This document shows positions 11,754 to 23,341 of a stretch of DNA of 64,000 nt, in pieces. How positions within the stretch are numbered: position 1 is the stretch's first letter; every line of letters starts with the position of its first letter. The notes beneath the pieces were generated by a model that saw only the letters and a program-made list of their open reading frames with translations, was not told the origin of the DNA and did not search any database. Source of the stretch: Zygnema cylindricum (Eukaryota > Streptophyta > Zygnematophyceae > Zygnematales > Zygnemataceae); the NCBI GenBank assembly GCA_037447655.1, contig JBBHKE010003369.1:26241-90240 (forward strand), in the 5' to 3' direction. The position numbers and the translations under genes were made by a program.

Positions 11754-12944
11754 TGAAACTCTGAGACCTCCATTGGCCCTCAGAGTATGCAGATCCAAAA
11801 GAAGCTAATCTAGATAGTGCCGACTCCAAGTTGATATAAACCCAAGTGACTGACCCCTTGACAGTCAGAACCCCAATATAGATTCACCCCTGTGAAATAA
11901 CACTTTCTGTGTGCGCAGTTCCACCACAGAATGCAAAGTTAGAATATGAGATTTGGACACATTCACCCACTTTGACTTTCCCTTAGAAATGCAGTCACCC
12001 TGGCAGACAAAAACTCTGACTGACTACACCCCTGTGTAGCCTGGACTCCCCTGAGTCCGCAGCAAAAAGAATCACTGAAAATGGTCAAGTAAATTGATAG
12101 TTATGGCTGATCAAAGTTTGCCATTTATACAAGGTGCTCTCTGGGAGAGACAGCTATCTACCCAAAATTTTCTAAGTCCTATTCCCCCTCTAAAACTCTA
12201 TCTACTGAAGTACGGCACCAATCAAATTACTGTGTCGTACAGAAAAGTACAGGTGCCGGTGTACTTTCTGTACGGCCATTGTACAACATGGGTAAATTGT
12301 CGACACGTGTCATAGCCGGATTTGTTTCCGCAATCTCCGGAGTTGCCGCAATCCAACATTGTCGCGCCACGTGTCATATGACGTGGCGATGGATGAAAAA
12401 CGCCAAAAGTACATGTTCCGTGATCGCGACACCTATCGTGGCCGTCCGATCAAACCGGATACAATTTTAGTCGTTGAAAATACGCGCGCGATATTTGTTT
12501 CGCGTTCGAAACAAATACGCGGTATCCGTTTCATAAAATACATTAAATCGTACTCCGTACTATACAAAACTGTATCTATGTATTGCGTATCTATTTCCCG
12601 TTATACGAACTAGTCTACGTGTAATAATATAAATATCTGTAATACCTAATGTACTCTTGCACTAGCTCTAGTCATATTGGTTAAAGCTTACGGCTAGTTA
12701 GACGGAAGAAAGGTACCAGGATCAAATCCTGGGTCCGTCAATCTTTTAGATAACTCTATCAAGATTGGCCTTCCTTTCCTCTTTGGACAGCCTAGGCATC
12801 CATGGATCCAACTCCTCCTCAAGTCTTCAGTGACTGCGACAAGTGTGGGGACTTGAGTGAAGAGTTAGAGGCAGGCTGTCACTGTCCCCTTTTTGCCTTT
12901 TATATTTACAAACTCTAGACCTAGCAAATACTTAAATTTCAACA
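11754..12944 (-). mobile_element. solo LTR, family A2, TSD ATCAA
   Basis: Plus text runs from TGAAACTCTGAGACC to AAATTTCAACA, 1191 bp, with exact ATCAA duplications at 11749-11753 and 12945-12949. It is inserted into another family A solo LTR, which is inserted into the 5' LTR of copia-I: three levels of LTR within LTR. Confidence 0.9.
12237..12273. other. conserved GTAC hairpin in LTR family A2
   Basis: GTACAGAAAAGTACA and TGTACTTTCTGTAC form an inverted repeat around GGTGCCGG. Equivalent inverted repeats occur in the LTR copies at about 9278, 33680, 37655 and 42335, so the structure is kept while the flanks diverge. Role unknown; it could be an RNA structure or part of a promoter. Confidence 0.6.
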
Positions 12945-13776
12945 ATCAAAACATATTTTATATGGTTCAGATTCGTGTACATGCATGAATTGTTCCTCTT
13001 TGTTAGTTTGTTATTAATTAGCCGTTAGGTTAATGTTTATATATCTTTGAAATCCGTCATGTGTATCGTTTTGATGAAGCCTTTGTGGATAACTCTAATG
13101 ATTACATAGTAAACCACGGACCAAGGTTCAAACCTGGACTTAGGCAACATTTTGGTAAAATATCCTCAACTTCAAAATCTGCCACTTTCTAAATATGGCG
13201 GCAGCCATTGTGTGCATTTGATCCTCACTCTCTCTCTCTTTAAAGTAAAAATATAATAGAGAAGTCAACTATTAATTATCTCTTTTTTGTCTCTCTCTAG
13301 ACAGCACAGGCAACCATGGCTCTAGCTCCCTCTTTAACCTTCGATGACTGCGACAAGTGTGGGAGCTGAAGATATGTGCTAGAGGCAGACTGCCTTGGCT
13401 TCTTTTCTGCATTTCATTTTAGACCTAGGAAATAACAAAAGAACCATTAATTTCTACAAATAAGTCGTCGCCGTTTTGTCCCTCTTTACTCTAGCATCCT
13501 TTAGGATGGTGCCTTGTGTCAGTTTTCCTCCACATTGGCGAAGTGCTGCCAAAAAAGTCTTTCCGGTGTGCCGGCACTCACGCGTGCCGTCTCTTCGTAA
13601 TTCCACAATCAATGTTGACCGTTCAATTGTGACGACGCGCCGAATAATATTTTTTGACCGTTGAAATTCTACGACCGTCATTCCGTGTTGACCATTGAAA
13701 TTTTGGCTCCTCTACGAGCCTTTGATCGCGAACCTCATTTGATTTGGTCCGTTGAAATTAAATGTCTTTTCGTTCC

Positions 13777-13980
13777 TGGTTGGGCGTTTTGAGCAAATAT
13801 TTTTGCATTGGGCTCAAGGGAGTCCAGCCTTCACAGGGTTGAAGGCAGTTAGAGTTTTTACATGCTAGGGTAGTAGTTTTTCTAAGAGGAAGGGAGGCAT
13901 TTAAAATTATCCTAGAGGCTTCAAGCAAGCCGCATATTTTGTGTATCAATTAAGGTCACAAAATTGTAAATCGTTAATGG
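13777..13980 (+). mobile_element. LTR family A, 3' end fragment
   Basis: The CTCAAGGGAGTCC, ATCCTAGAGGCTTC and GTATCAATTAAGGTCACAAAATT blocks match the last part of the LTR at 1-157, in plus orientation. It is cut at its left side within the copia-I LTR and is followed by the copia-J gag. Confidence 0.65.
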
Positions 13981-14910
13981 GGAGGAGAAAATGTTGATCA
14001 ATGATCCGAAGGCTCGCCACCTTTGGAAGAAGAAAAATCTTGCCGCCATCACCGGTCTCATGCAATCATGCTCTGCTTCAGTGCACGATCATTTTGTTAC
14101 TCGAGATACAACGCACGAATGTTAAAAGGCTCTCAAAGGCCAATTTGAAAAAAAACTTCAAAACAAAGGGCAATATGCCTACACGGATTTTATTCAATTT
14201 AAAATAAAATCCAATGAATCGATTGATGATGCAATCAAGCGATATAACGTTATCGTGGAACAGCTCTCAAATAATGGTCGGATTATTATCGAGGAGGATA
14301 AGGTGATCGGACTCGTCAATGTATTACCCGATAACATCACCTATCGTAAGGAAATTATTCGGGCACAAACAAATCCGAGCAACGAATTTATCGTGAATTA
14401 CCTCAAGACCACCGAAAGAAATCGCAAAGGTCCTCCCAAGGCTTTGGCCTCGAGCGGATCTCTGAGCGCATCCTTTCAATAACTCGCAGATCCAAATTTT
14501 CAGCGTGCGGGAAGTGGGGGAAGAGGAAGAGAAGGTGAATCAAGAGGAAGGGGGAGGAACACCGAAAGGAGAAGGGCTTTCTCGGCCAACCTCCTTTCCA
14601 GAATCAATCTTAAATCACATGTTTCAGATGTAACAAGATCGTCCATATGTCCTCCTCATGCCCGAACAAGGAGAAGCAATGCCACTGTTGCGGGAAATGG
14701 GGGCATATTAGTCCCCAATGCTACGCAAAATCGGACAGAGGCGGCAACTGCGGCGGCAATGGCGGCAGATTTGGTGGACACAGCGGTGGCCGCTTTTGTG
14801 GAGAGGGACGAGGAGGACATGGCGGCCAATTTGGCCACCATGGCCACTTCGTTGGTGAAGGAGAAATAACGAAGGGGACGACGACGAACCAACCACCTTT
14901 TCTATCTTAA
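13981..14910 (+). pseudogene. copia-J gag with two CCHC zinc knuckles
   Basis: Frames give the gag core (ARHLWKKKNLAAITGLMQS, QFEKKLQNKGQ, SIDDAIKRYNVIVEQLSN, NVLPDNITYRKEIIRAQTN). Two tandem knuckles follow at about 14616-14725: CFRCNKIVHMSSSC and CHCCGKWGHISPQC, both CX2CX4HX4C, then a Gly/Arg-rich tail. Gag packages element RNA in virus-like particles. Stops and frame breaks (for example after DTTHEC) show decay. The minus-strand ORFs here are shadows of the Gly-rich tail. Confidence 0.8.
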
Positions 14911-15415
14911 GTGTAACGTACGATCGGCTGTCCGTTGAATCGCAAAATGATAAAGACTAGATTATTGACTTTGGCACTTTCCATAACGTTTGTACGGAAG
15001 CCTCACTGTTTGACTAAATGCGATCATTAACCATTCCTAAAAAGATTACGGTCACAAGTTGTCAAGTGCTTTCTGTTGGTACAGTGGTAGTGTAAGACTT
15101 GACTTAATCACGATAGATCCTAGCGGATCAAAGGGAATCTCTAAAATTCAACTTTTGAACGTACTATATATTTCAGGCAGATGCTCGAATCTTTTAAACA
15201 TACCGCAAATCTAGCAAGTTGGCGCAAGTGTATATGCTTTGTTGACTTTATGATCAAAATTGTGAGATCTGACAGAATTACAATAGGCGACGACGCGTTT
15301 CATATTCGTCTTTTATGGAAGCGTCTAAGATCTAAACGTAATGATGACAGCATTATTAGTCAAATCGCAAAAATCAAAGGAGATCTGTCGCTATTCCACC
15401 ATATAAGTTGTCATA

Positions 15416-16789
15416 TGTTGTTTTTGGAAGATTAAGTTTCGTATGTGCGTACGCATGTTTGCGTGCGTATGTAATTATCCGATATATTGTGGAGGTTCGG
15501 AAGGATTTATGGATTGGGGAATTAAATGTACAAGTAAAATTAATGGAGTAATTGAGTGGAGCGAAATGTGATAGAAAATGGACGGCGGATTGCGAAGCGA
15601 TCTGACGTGAGATAATCGACGATGATTTATAATATTCGAAGTATTTGAAAAATGTACGCTCGCCGTACAAAACATAATGCGACAGGTGGGATATATGAAA
15701 GGACACCGCCGGTACATAGAATCTTCTTTGGACAGGTGTACTTTATTTGCGACATGCGTATTTATTGCAAACGACGCAGAGTCAGTACGGAAAATATTTG
15801 GAAAGTACGGTTTAATTTTGACAAGTGGAACGTGAATTCACCACGCAACATCGTGGGATATTTGACGACTCGCGTGGATTTTGTTTGGTTTTGTGTGACC
15901 ACGTGGTGCTACATCGAGGGTGCCGATTAAGAGCGACGGACGGCGGATATAGGCCGCCGAGATTTTTTATGTAGTGGTGACGCGAAATCGCGTCAATCAC
16001 ACGATATTTATATTTGGACGTTCCGGATTGTTCGACAAAATTTGAGGAGTTTCGTTGAGTGACTCAGCATGACTCAGCATACGATTTGGTGTCGGTGTAA
16101 ATATTTGGAGTAACATTGTTTTGTCTTTTGCATTATTATAAATTAGTGTTGATTTTGATGTTTATATTTAAGTGATCAATTAGGGTTTTGATAGTTTAAT
16201 TTGTGTGTGTACAATATCATACTTGTAGACAAGTGTACGCTTACGATTTCTTGACTCTCAGGTGTACGCTTACGATTAGTTTGATTTAGTAACAGTTACG
16301 TAATTTACTTTGGTTATTTTGACACTTAGTGATTCGTTGACAGCTCACAAGTGTATATATAGGAATGAGCTTCGTTAGGAATTAATAATCAATGCTGGTT
16401 AGTAAAGTGGGGACCGAAGATGTAGTACTTTAGAGTTGTCGATTAGGTCATGCACTTTGAATGATACAATGATTATTTGATTATACTTTTGTTTATGTGT
16501 GATGCATTTGTGTGTTATTATTTATTTATGTTTTTATATATGTTTGATATGCATTGTTTATGCATTTGTCCTAGGGTTTGTTTATGTCGATTATTCCATC
16601 AAACCTTAGATGTTGTCATAGGGTTTGTTTATGTTGATTATTCCATGAAACCCTAAATGTTGTTTGTTGCGTCTGTGTACGCATATGGAGGATGCATTTC
16701 AAATGATTGTTCATTGGCCTAGCTTTGCTTAACATTTTGTTTGATAGTTTGGGTGGCTTCTGCGGTCTATTTTAGACTAAAGAACAACA
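15416..16789 (+). mobile_element. solo LTR (family C-like), TSD TCATA
   Basis: Runs TGTTGTTTTTGGAAG ... AAGAACAACA, with TGTTG/CAACA ends and exact TCATA duplications at 15411-15415 and 16790-16794. It shares blocks with the LTRs of element C (GGTGTCGGTGTAAATATT, the GGACGG...CGCCGA block, a downstream T-rich section). It splits the gag-pre-integrase frame of copia-J; the frame can be followed on both sides (HHISCH before, SFETYDKSLLHA after). Confidence 0.9.
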
Positions 16790-19185
16790 TCATACGTCAT
16801 TTGAAACATATGATAAAAGTCTGTTGCATGCACGGTGTGGATCTGACGTCAAGTGAATAAGTCAATGGTTGCTCTGGATGTAGTCAAGATCGCCAGATCC
16901 GCAAGTCTCACCTATCTAAAGACACTAATTTTCGTTCAACTCATCCACTTGAAAAAGTACACGTGGATCTATGGGGCAATATCAAACTTGAGAGTTTGGG
17001 GAGAAACAAGTATATTATGGTAATTGTGGACGATTAATCGAGGTTCACATAAGTATATCTTCTCAAAAATAAATTCGATGCATCCGCCAAATTTGAGGAG
17101 TGGCATGTCATGGCGGAACGATAATTCGAACGAAAATTAAAGGTGGTCCGACCCGATTTTGGCGCGAGTTCAAGGCATTTGATTTGTTTTGTAAGCAATC
17201 GGGGATTCATCAAGAGTTTACGGCTTCATACTCACCAGAGTCGAAAGGAATTGCCGAAAAAAATAATAGAAATCTTCAAAAAATGGTACGATCGATGATT
17301 CATCGATCGGGTAGAAAAGATTAGTTGTGGGGAGATGCATTATTACCGGCAAACTACATTTGCAATTGACGACTTACCTCTATTTCGGGCGATAAGAGTC
17401 CTCATGAACTTTGGTACAAGCGAAAACCCTCCTTACATCACCTTCGTATTTGGGGATGTCGGGCGACCGTTTACATCGAATCGATGAAACAAAGAGTTAT
17501 ATTCTCCTCTTGTAGTTGGTACGGATTTTTTTTCGGCTATAGCTTCAAAGGGAGTCTATATCGTGTTTACGACCCGATCCGACATGTGGTGAAAGAGAGT
17601 CGCAATGTCAATTTCCATGAGGATCTCAAATCAGCAATTTCTTGATCCAAGAAATCACCATCAAATCATGATTTTCTTGAAGAGAGTGAAACTCTTTCTT
17701 TCCCACATCTCGATGAGTCGGATTTCTAAAATGAGGCGGATCCGATCGTCAACATTAAGAGGGGGAGAGCTAATTCCGAAATTCATCCAGAATTAGTTGA
17801 TTTTGACGAGATCCGAAGTGAAAAATCCCGAATGTCTTCGGACATTCATCTATCTTAAAGCTCTAAATCTCCAAGCTTTTCTTTCCATAAGGAAGAATCC
17901 GAAATTGAAAAATCCAAAAACGAAAAAGAAATTAAAAATTCATTTAGAAGGAGTCAACGTGAGACAAAAGGGAAAAAACCAAATCTCTTGTCTTTTGATC
18001 GCAAAGGGGGAAATGTCAAAAACTCCCATTACTTTATTTCAGCCGCTTCCGAGGAAGCTTTCCTCTTGTAGCAATCATTAAGTGATAACATGTCCGGCGA
18101 TCCCCAATCATACGTCGAGGCACGAGGATCTAGAGATTGGGAGGATAAGTGGAAACTGGCGTGGGAGAGAGAATTAAAATCAATTATCGATAATAAAACT
18201 TTTGAGTAGGTGAGTCTTCCGGTGTGAAAGAAGGCTATTGATGCTAAATGGTTAAGACAAAAACTGGTGCTACAGGGGAAATAGTAAAATATAAGGCTAT
18301 ATTGGTTTGTAAGGCTTTCAACAAGTAGAGGGGGTTGATTATTTGGAAAGATATGCACTAGTTGTGAAATTCGATTCTTTGAGAATGTTATTTGCGATTC
18401 CGATCGAGGGAAATAAGCATATAAATTAGATGGATGTAGAAACGGCCTTTTTAAATATAGAGTTAGAGGAAGAGGTTTACATGAAAGTGCACGAGGGAAT
18501 GTCTTCAAGGGGAGGAAAAGTATGGGTTCTGCAAAAATCCTTGTTTGGATTCAAACAGGCTCCGAAGACTTTGTACCTTCATCTTCATAAGGTACTTACT
18601 GACTTTGGCTTTGTCTGTACAGTCTCAGACAGTCTCAAACTTCGGAGTGTACGTGAAAGGAGAGGGAAAGGACCAAATTGTTTTTTGTGTACGTCGATGA
18701 TTTTCTAATGATTAGTAATAAGCTGTCTGTCTTTGATGAGTTAAAAAAATATCAAAGATTGCATTTCGAATTGACAAATTTGGGGGAAGTACGTTACATT
18801 TTGGGGATGAGGTTTTACGGTCCAACGATAATGGAATTCAGTTAAGTCAAGCTCAGCGGTGTAAAGAGTTCTTGACTAGATTTGCTATGATTGACGCGAA
18901 ACCTATCTCAAAGCCATTAGATCCAAAAGTACAATACACAAAGTACAAAGAGGAAGAGAATGTATCTGTCCAATACCATGAGGCAGTTGGTAGCTTAATG
19001 TACTTGAGTATAGGCACGCACCTGGATATCGCGGCGGCAGTATCACTCGTTAGTCGTTATTTTAACGCTCCAAAGAAGAATCATTTGGAGGCAGTGAAAC
19101 GGATATTCCGCACTTGGTTGGTACGATCGAGTAAGGATTGGTATACATGTCCAATCAGGAATCTTTGGAATGTATTGGTTACCCC

Positions 19186-19233
19186 GACGTAGATTCGGGA
19201 GGAGATCGTGACGTAGAATCGGGAGGAGATTTC
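19186..19233 (+). repeat. 24-bp tandem duplication in RNase H
   Basis: GACGTAGATTCGGGAGGAGA and a near-identical second copy 24 bp later duplicate eight codons (DVDSGGDR / DVESGGDF) in the copia-J RNase H active-site block. Confidence 0.8.
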
Positions 19234-19684
19234 GATAGTGGAAAGTCCACGTCAGAATACGCAATTTTTTGGGTGGCGCGGATATTTTGTGGAGTTCACG
19301 CGTACACTAACGGTTGCCTTAAGTTCCACGGAGGCCAAATATATGTCGGCGTGTCATACTTTAAAGCATCTGTGTGGATTAAGGAGATGCTAGGTGAGTT
19401 AGATATTTTTGATTGGTTGTTTGAAAATATTTACTGACAGCATGAGTTCGATGTCACTTGTGAAAAATCTGGTCTTTCACAAGCGGACGTAACATATTCG
19501 TATCCTGTGGCACTTCCTACGAGATTTGGTGGTTGCAAAGGAAATCGAGTTTCTATATGTGTCAATTTTGGATGAGGCCGCGGATATGTTGACTAAGGAG
19601 GCGGTCTACAATGTACTTTTACGGAGTACACCTAAACTAGGGTTTTTTCAATTTAAGAGGGGGTTTCACAATGAGAGGGGGAAT

Positions 19685-20115
19685 ATTAAGTACATTGTGA
19701 AACATTGTCTCAGTTTTGTTAAACGTCGTAATATGATTTATTTAGTTAGCATGTGACTTGTTTTGCGTTGTGTGTTAGTTTATTTATAGTTTGGTTTAGT
19801 ATGGATTTGTGTGCATAATACTCTAGTTTTGTACGGCGGTTCTTTTTTCCGTGTAATACCGCGTACAGTAAGCTGTTTTGCAGGTACTTTGGTTTTGTTG
19901 TTTCGCGCGCGTATTTTTGTACGACGTGCGATTATCTAGTATTTGTTTGCTTCATGTGAGGCGTATGAGGACTTAGTCATTTTCGTGAGCGGCAATATTT
20001 GTAAGAGGGGAAAAATTTTGGTGAAATATATTTGTCTTTTGCTGGAGTGCTCTCTCTTGTCAATCTTTGCTTCTGTATTCTATTTTGTCTTTCCTTCTAC
20101 CATATTGTGAATCGA
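19685..20115 (+). mobile_element. probable 3' LTR of copia-J
   Basis: It follows directly on the purine tract and starts TATTAAGTACATTG (TG possibly mutated to TA). I place the end near ATCCTTACACA at about 20115, but no second copy is present to confirm either border. Confidence 0.4.
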
Positions 20116-20340
20116 TCCTTACACAAGTTGCTCCCTCTTGCTCGAGAGAGAGAGTGAACTAATAAGAAGGGAAGAGGGAGATAGAGAGGGAGAGGAAGAG
20201 AGAAAGAGGCAAAGAAAGAGAGATAAGGGGGAAGGAGAGGTGCAAAAAAAAGAAGAGGGAAAGAAATTAATAAATAAGGGGGGAGAAAGTAAAACTTACT
20301 CTCTTTCTCGCCTTCCCTCTCTAACACTTTCCCTTTAATT
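20116..20340. repeat. long purine tract with pyrimidine mirror
   Basis: From about 20137 to 20292 the plus strand is almost only A and G, then turns to a CT-rich stretch (CTTACTCTCTTTCTCGCC). The arrangement allows a hairpin or triplex. ORFs over it are low-complexity shadows. Confidence 0.7.
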
Positions 20341-21129
20341 ACTCTAGTGTTTTGAGGGTTAAAGTAATAAAGAAATATTGGAATAGGTCAAGGTTCTACT
20401 TTTACTCTCTTCTCAAAATTCAAATGGAAAGGTTCAATGAGTTTGTACTATAAGTGGGCTTGTGCGCAACACTTTTAGTCATTAGTGTTTTATCAGTGTA
20501 ACACTTGGACGACCGTGTTAAGTTGTTGCTATCGTTGTGTATCGGTAGCCATTTGCCTGTTAAGGGTCATTTAGCGTTAGTTCAGTCCGTACTCGTCATT
20601 ACATACGTCGGTCTGGTCTTGAACTTGTCCGTACCCATCATTTTATGCGTCGGTCCGGTCTTGGTCTTGTCGTACTCTACATGCATCGTTCCAGTCTTGT
20701 CCCCCTACGTACAATTCTTTTGGGTGACGGTCTCTTTTTTTCTACGTATGTTTTTTAGTTGTCTTAATTCTCTTTTGTACTTTAATTTTGTCTTCGTACT
20801 CTTTGTCGCTTGGGTCTACGTAGTTACTTTAGGTCTTAATTACTTTTGTACATTGCCGAACTAAAGTTGATCCGTTACAATCTAACTTACGTTAGAATCT
20901 AGTCACGTAAAATCTTGAACAGATGTATTAGAATCTTGACTAGGATCCTTTTTGTTACAACGCACCAAAAAGAGCTTAGACTCCACAGTAATTAGCACTG
21001 TGTATTTTGCATATAAGTGAATTTTCTCACTCAATGAAATCATCCCAAATACAAATCAATTTCTCTCTCCAATGCATTGATCTTTCTCTTGTGTACTATT
21101 TGATGGCTTTTGCCAATCCACCTCCAATA
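20341..21129 (+). mobile_element. probable 5' LTR of copia-K
   Basis: The right border is set by the primer binding site at 21130: the preceding bases are CCTCCAATA, likely a mutated CAACA terminus. The left border is not visible, because no second LTR copy lies in the window. The gag ATG at 21103 lies inside the LTR, as in element C. Confidence 0.45.
20586..20708. repeat. 42-bp minisatellite, 3 units
   Basis: Three units contain GTCCGTAC..CATCAT, CGTCGGTC and GGTCTTG in the same order, spaced about 42 bp. The third unit is shortened. Confidence 0.65.
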
Positions 21130-23039
21130 GGTTATGGGCCCGGCCATGCCACTTCTAATACTATCTAGAAGTTTGAAGGCCAAAACTTCTATGATTGGTC
21201 ATTTTCAACAATGCATTTTTTCAAACACGAGAATATTTTGGACCATTTTATAGGAATTTCAAAACCTCTTACCCTTTCCTCTACTAATACACCAACAGAG
21301 AAAGCTACAAAAGAGTTGGCAAAAGCTACATGGAAACAAAAGGATGAAGATGCGCACGCTCCCTTAGTGATGTCACTTACTACCAAGCGCACTTGTCTTA
21401 TTTGTGGCGCCTCCTCTTTCACCAACGCTTAAAGTCGTCTTCAAGCAACTTACATTCAAACTGGATGGGCAGCTCGCCGAATTCAAAAACGAGCGTTTTT
21501 TAACTCCATGAAAAAGCCAACGGAATCCATGCAAGATTCGATTAGCACAGTCTAATTGTCGGCCGGAAAGTGCGCCATGATAGGCGTGCATCTTTCCGAC
21601 GAGGACCTCTCTTCTACCCTTTTGGGAGGCCTCCCTGAAACATTTTTCCCTTTCATTTTCTCGTTTGACAATCTAGACCAATCCATTCCTTTTCACTCCT
21701 TTTGTACAAAACTTTTCATGAACAGACAAAACTTCTCTCTTTTTCTGCTCCAAATCTCTCTCATGCGAATGCTTTTCTTGCTAAAAATCAGAAAACTAAC
21801 TCGGGGGGGTGCAGCGTTTGTTTTGGGCTTACTACAAAACAAAAGGACACTCTGTTGAAGAATGGAAAAAATTGGCGGGGCGAAAAGCAGCCGAGGCTTC
21901 CAATCCCCTTAAAAATGGAGGGAATGCGAACGTTGCCTATGCCACCCCACCAGTTCTTCCCACCCCGGCACTCCCTCCACACCCTTCTTTCCCTCCAAAA
22001 TTTCCTTATACTCACCATAATTCCCCTTCTCCATCCCTCCCACAATCTTCTAACGCCGCAGCGCCCTATGCCTCTTAAAACTCTGTTAACCTTCCTTCGT
22101 CGACCCCTTTCTCCCCACATTTTCCCTCTAATTATCCCACTCTAGTAGCCTCCACTTTTGTCCTCCCTCCCTTATCAAAATTTGGATATGGCAATGTTGC
22201 CCATCATATCCTAAATCGTGTCACTACGGATACTCAATTTCCACAAGGGTACGCTTTTCTATCTCAAACCCTGACAATTGGCTAGTAGATTGTGATACTA
22301 GTCACCACCTTTCACCACAATCTGATTGGTTCACTCACCTTTTTCCTTTATCATCTCCTATGTAGGTTTGCTTAGGAGATGACCTCATTCTATTGGCTAC
22401 TCATTCTGGCAACGTAAACGTCCCTAATGTGTCTATTCACATTCGCAACATACTTTTTGTTCTTGGTCTAGTTAGGAATCTATTTTCTGTTCAAGTCGCC
22501 ACTAATGACGGCTTAAAAGCTGAATTTATTAATGATAAAGAAATGTTTCTTGATAGAAAAGACAATTGTACTGTAGGTTTTGGCGTAGCACAAGATTCTA
22601 TGTATGTCTTACAATCGTATAGTACGCCAAAGACATTTGCTTTATGTGTTAGAGTAGAAAGTTTTCCACTTTGACATTTAAGATATGGTCATTTAAATAG
22701 CGAAAGTTTGCGTACTTTGCCATATCTTGTAACCGAAATAACTTCGTTTTTTAACAAATCTTTGGATTTTTGTCACAGTTGCGTGTAAGGACAAATGTCG
22801 TGTCACTCATTTCCCACTAACACTACAGTCATCACTAAACCACTTGCACTTTCTACATACGAACCTATGTGGTCCCATGCGAACGCGTAGCTACATTGGA
22901 TCCCTTTATTTTGTCACTTTCATTGACCACCCCACTCGTTTTTCACACGTGTATCCAATTTGTCATAAATCTGACGCTTTTGCACAATTCAAGAATGTAA
23001 GGCGTTGGCAGAAAATTTTCACAACAAGCGAATCAAGGT
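21103..23039 (+). pseudogene. copia-K gag and partial pol (degenerate)
   Basis: The gag begins MAFANPPPIGYGPGHATSNT at 21103 with an early in-frame stop, then FEGQNFYDWSFSTMHFFK, typical of copia gag N-termini. Further blocks are LSDEDLSSTLLGGLPE, a protease-region trace (NWLVDCDTSHHLSPQSDWF), gag-pre-integrase (HIRNILFVLGLVRNLFS), an HHCC trace (HLRYGHLNSESL ... FCHSCV) and the first integrase block (LHTNLCGPMRTRSYIGSLYF, FIDHPTRFSHVY, KSDAFAQFK). It ends within the integrase at NKRIKV, where an LTR is inserted at 23040. RT and RNase H are absent from the window. Confidence 0.75.
21130..21144 (+). promoter_or_regulatory. primer binding site, half-tRNA iMet type (copia-K)
   Basis: GGTTATGGGCCC matches the reverse complement of the initiator tRNA-Met anticodon arm over 12 bases, then diverges. 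It lies 27 bases after the gag ATG, inside the gag frame. Confidence 0.6.
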
Positions 23040-23341
23040 TGCAACTCTGAGACCTCCATAGGTCCTCAGAGTAGGCAGCTCACACGAAGCCTCTAGGATA
23101 ACCGTGACCCCTTTGTGTTTCATCAAGAATAAGTGTCACCCTGACAAACAAAAAACTCTGACCACCTTCAACCTTGTAAAGGAAAGACTCCCCTGAGTCT
23201 ATATCAAAAAGATTCTCTGAATTTGCTCCCTTGGGCAGTAAATTATGGTAGGTCAAAAATGACCTTTATATTTAGAAGCTCTCCTAGAGAGTGGTACCTA
23301 ATTATCACGAAGTCTTGGTTTGCCTACTCACGACTACCTAC

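Larger units (their letters stand above)
11206..13458 (-). mobile_element. solo LTR, family A, itself interrupted
   Basis: Plus text runs TGCAACTCTGAGACC ... CCATTAATTTCTACA. Flanks are GATAA (11201-11205) and AATAA (13459-13463); the undisturbed sequence in the sister LTR reads AATAAGTCG, so this is a TSD with one later change. Removing the nested LTR (11754-12944) and one TSD leaves about 1057 bp, the length of the A1 LTRs. It contains a B-box-like AGGTTCAAACCTGG at about 13126. Confidence 0.85.
10792..13776 (-). mobile_element. 5' LTR of copia-I (family A), interrupted and truncated
   Basis: Plus text starts TTATAATTCAATGACC next to the primer binding site and matches the LTR at 3307-3880 through TCTCGGTCTGCCAC. 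It is then interrupted at 11206 by a solo LTR, resumes at 13459 (AATAAGTCGTCGCCG) and continues to about 13776, where it is cut by another LTR fragment. The outer terminus is lost, so no TSD can be read for copia-I. Confidence 0.75.
14911..19684 (+). pseudogene. copia-J pol (protease, integrase, RT, RNase H; degenerate)
   Basis: In order: a decayed protease start (IDFGTFHNVC, about 14958); gag-pre-integrase split by a solo LTR at 15416-16789; integrase (EKVHVDLWGNIKLESLGRNK, TASYSPESKGIAEKNNRNLQ at about 17220); RT with MDVETAFLNIELEEEVYM and YVDDFLMISN near 18693; the region before RNase H (YHEAVGSLMYLSIGTHLDIA); RNase H (GYPDVDSGG...SGKSTSEYAIF) and the C-terminal tail (DEAADMLTKEAV). A purine tract, AGAGGGGGAA, ends it at about 19684. 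There are many stops. Confidence 0.85.

Noticed and set aside
12680-12740. candidate tRNA gene in LTR-A2
   Set aside because: The T-arm-like stem is good, but acceptor and anticodon arms do not form, so it is at most tRNA-derived.
14656-14896. minus-strand ORFs of 62-78 aa
   Set aside because: They are shadows of the Gly-rich copia-J gag tail on the plus strand.
20097-20338. two ORFs of Glu/Lys/Arg and Leu/Pro/Ser composition
   Set aside because: They are reading frames of the purine tract and its complement; low complexity.
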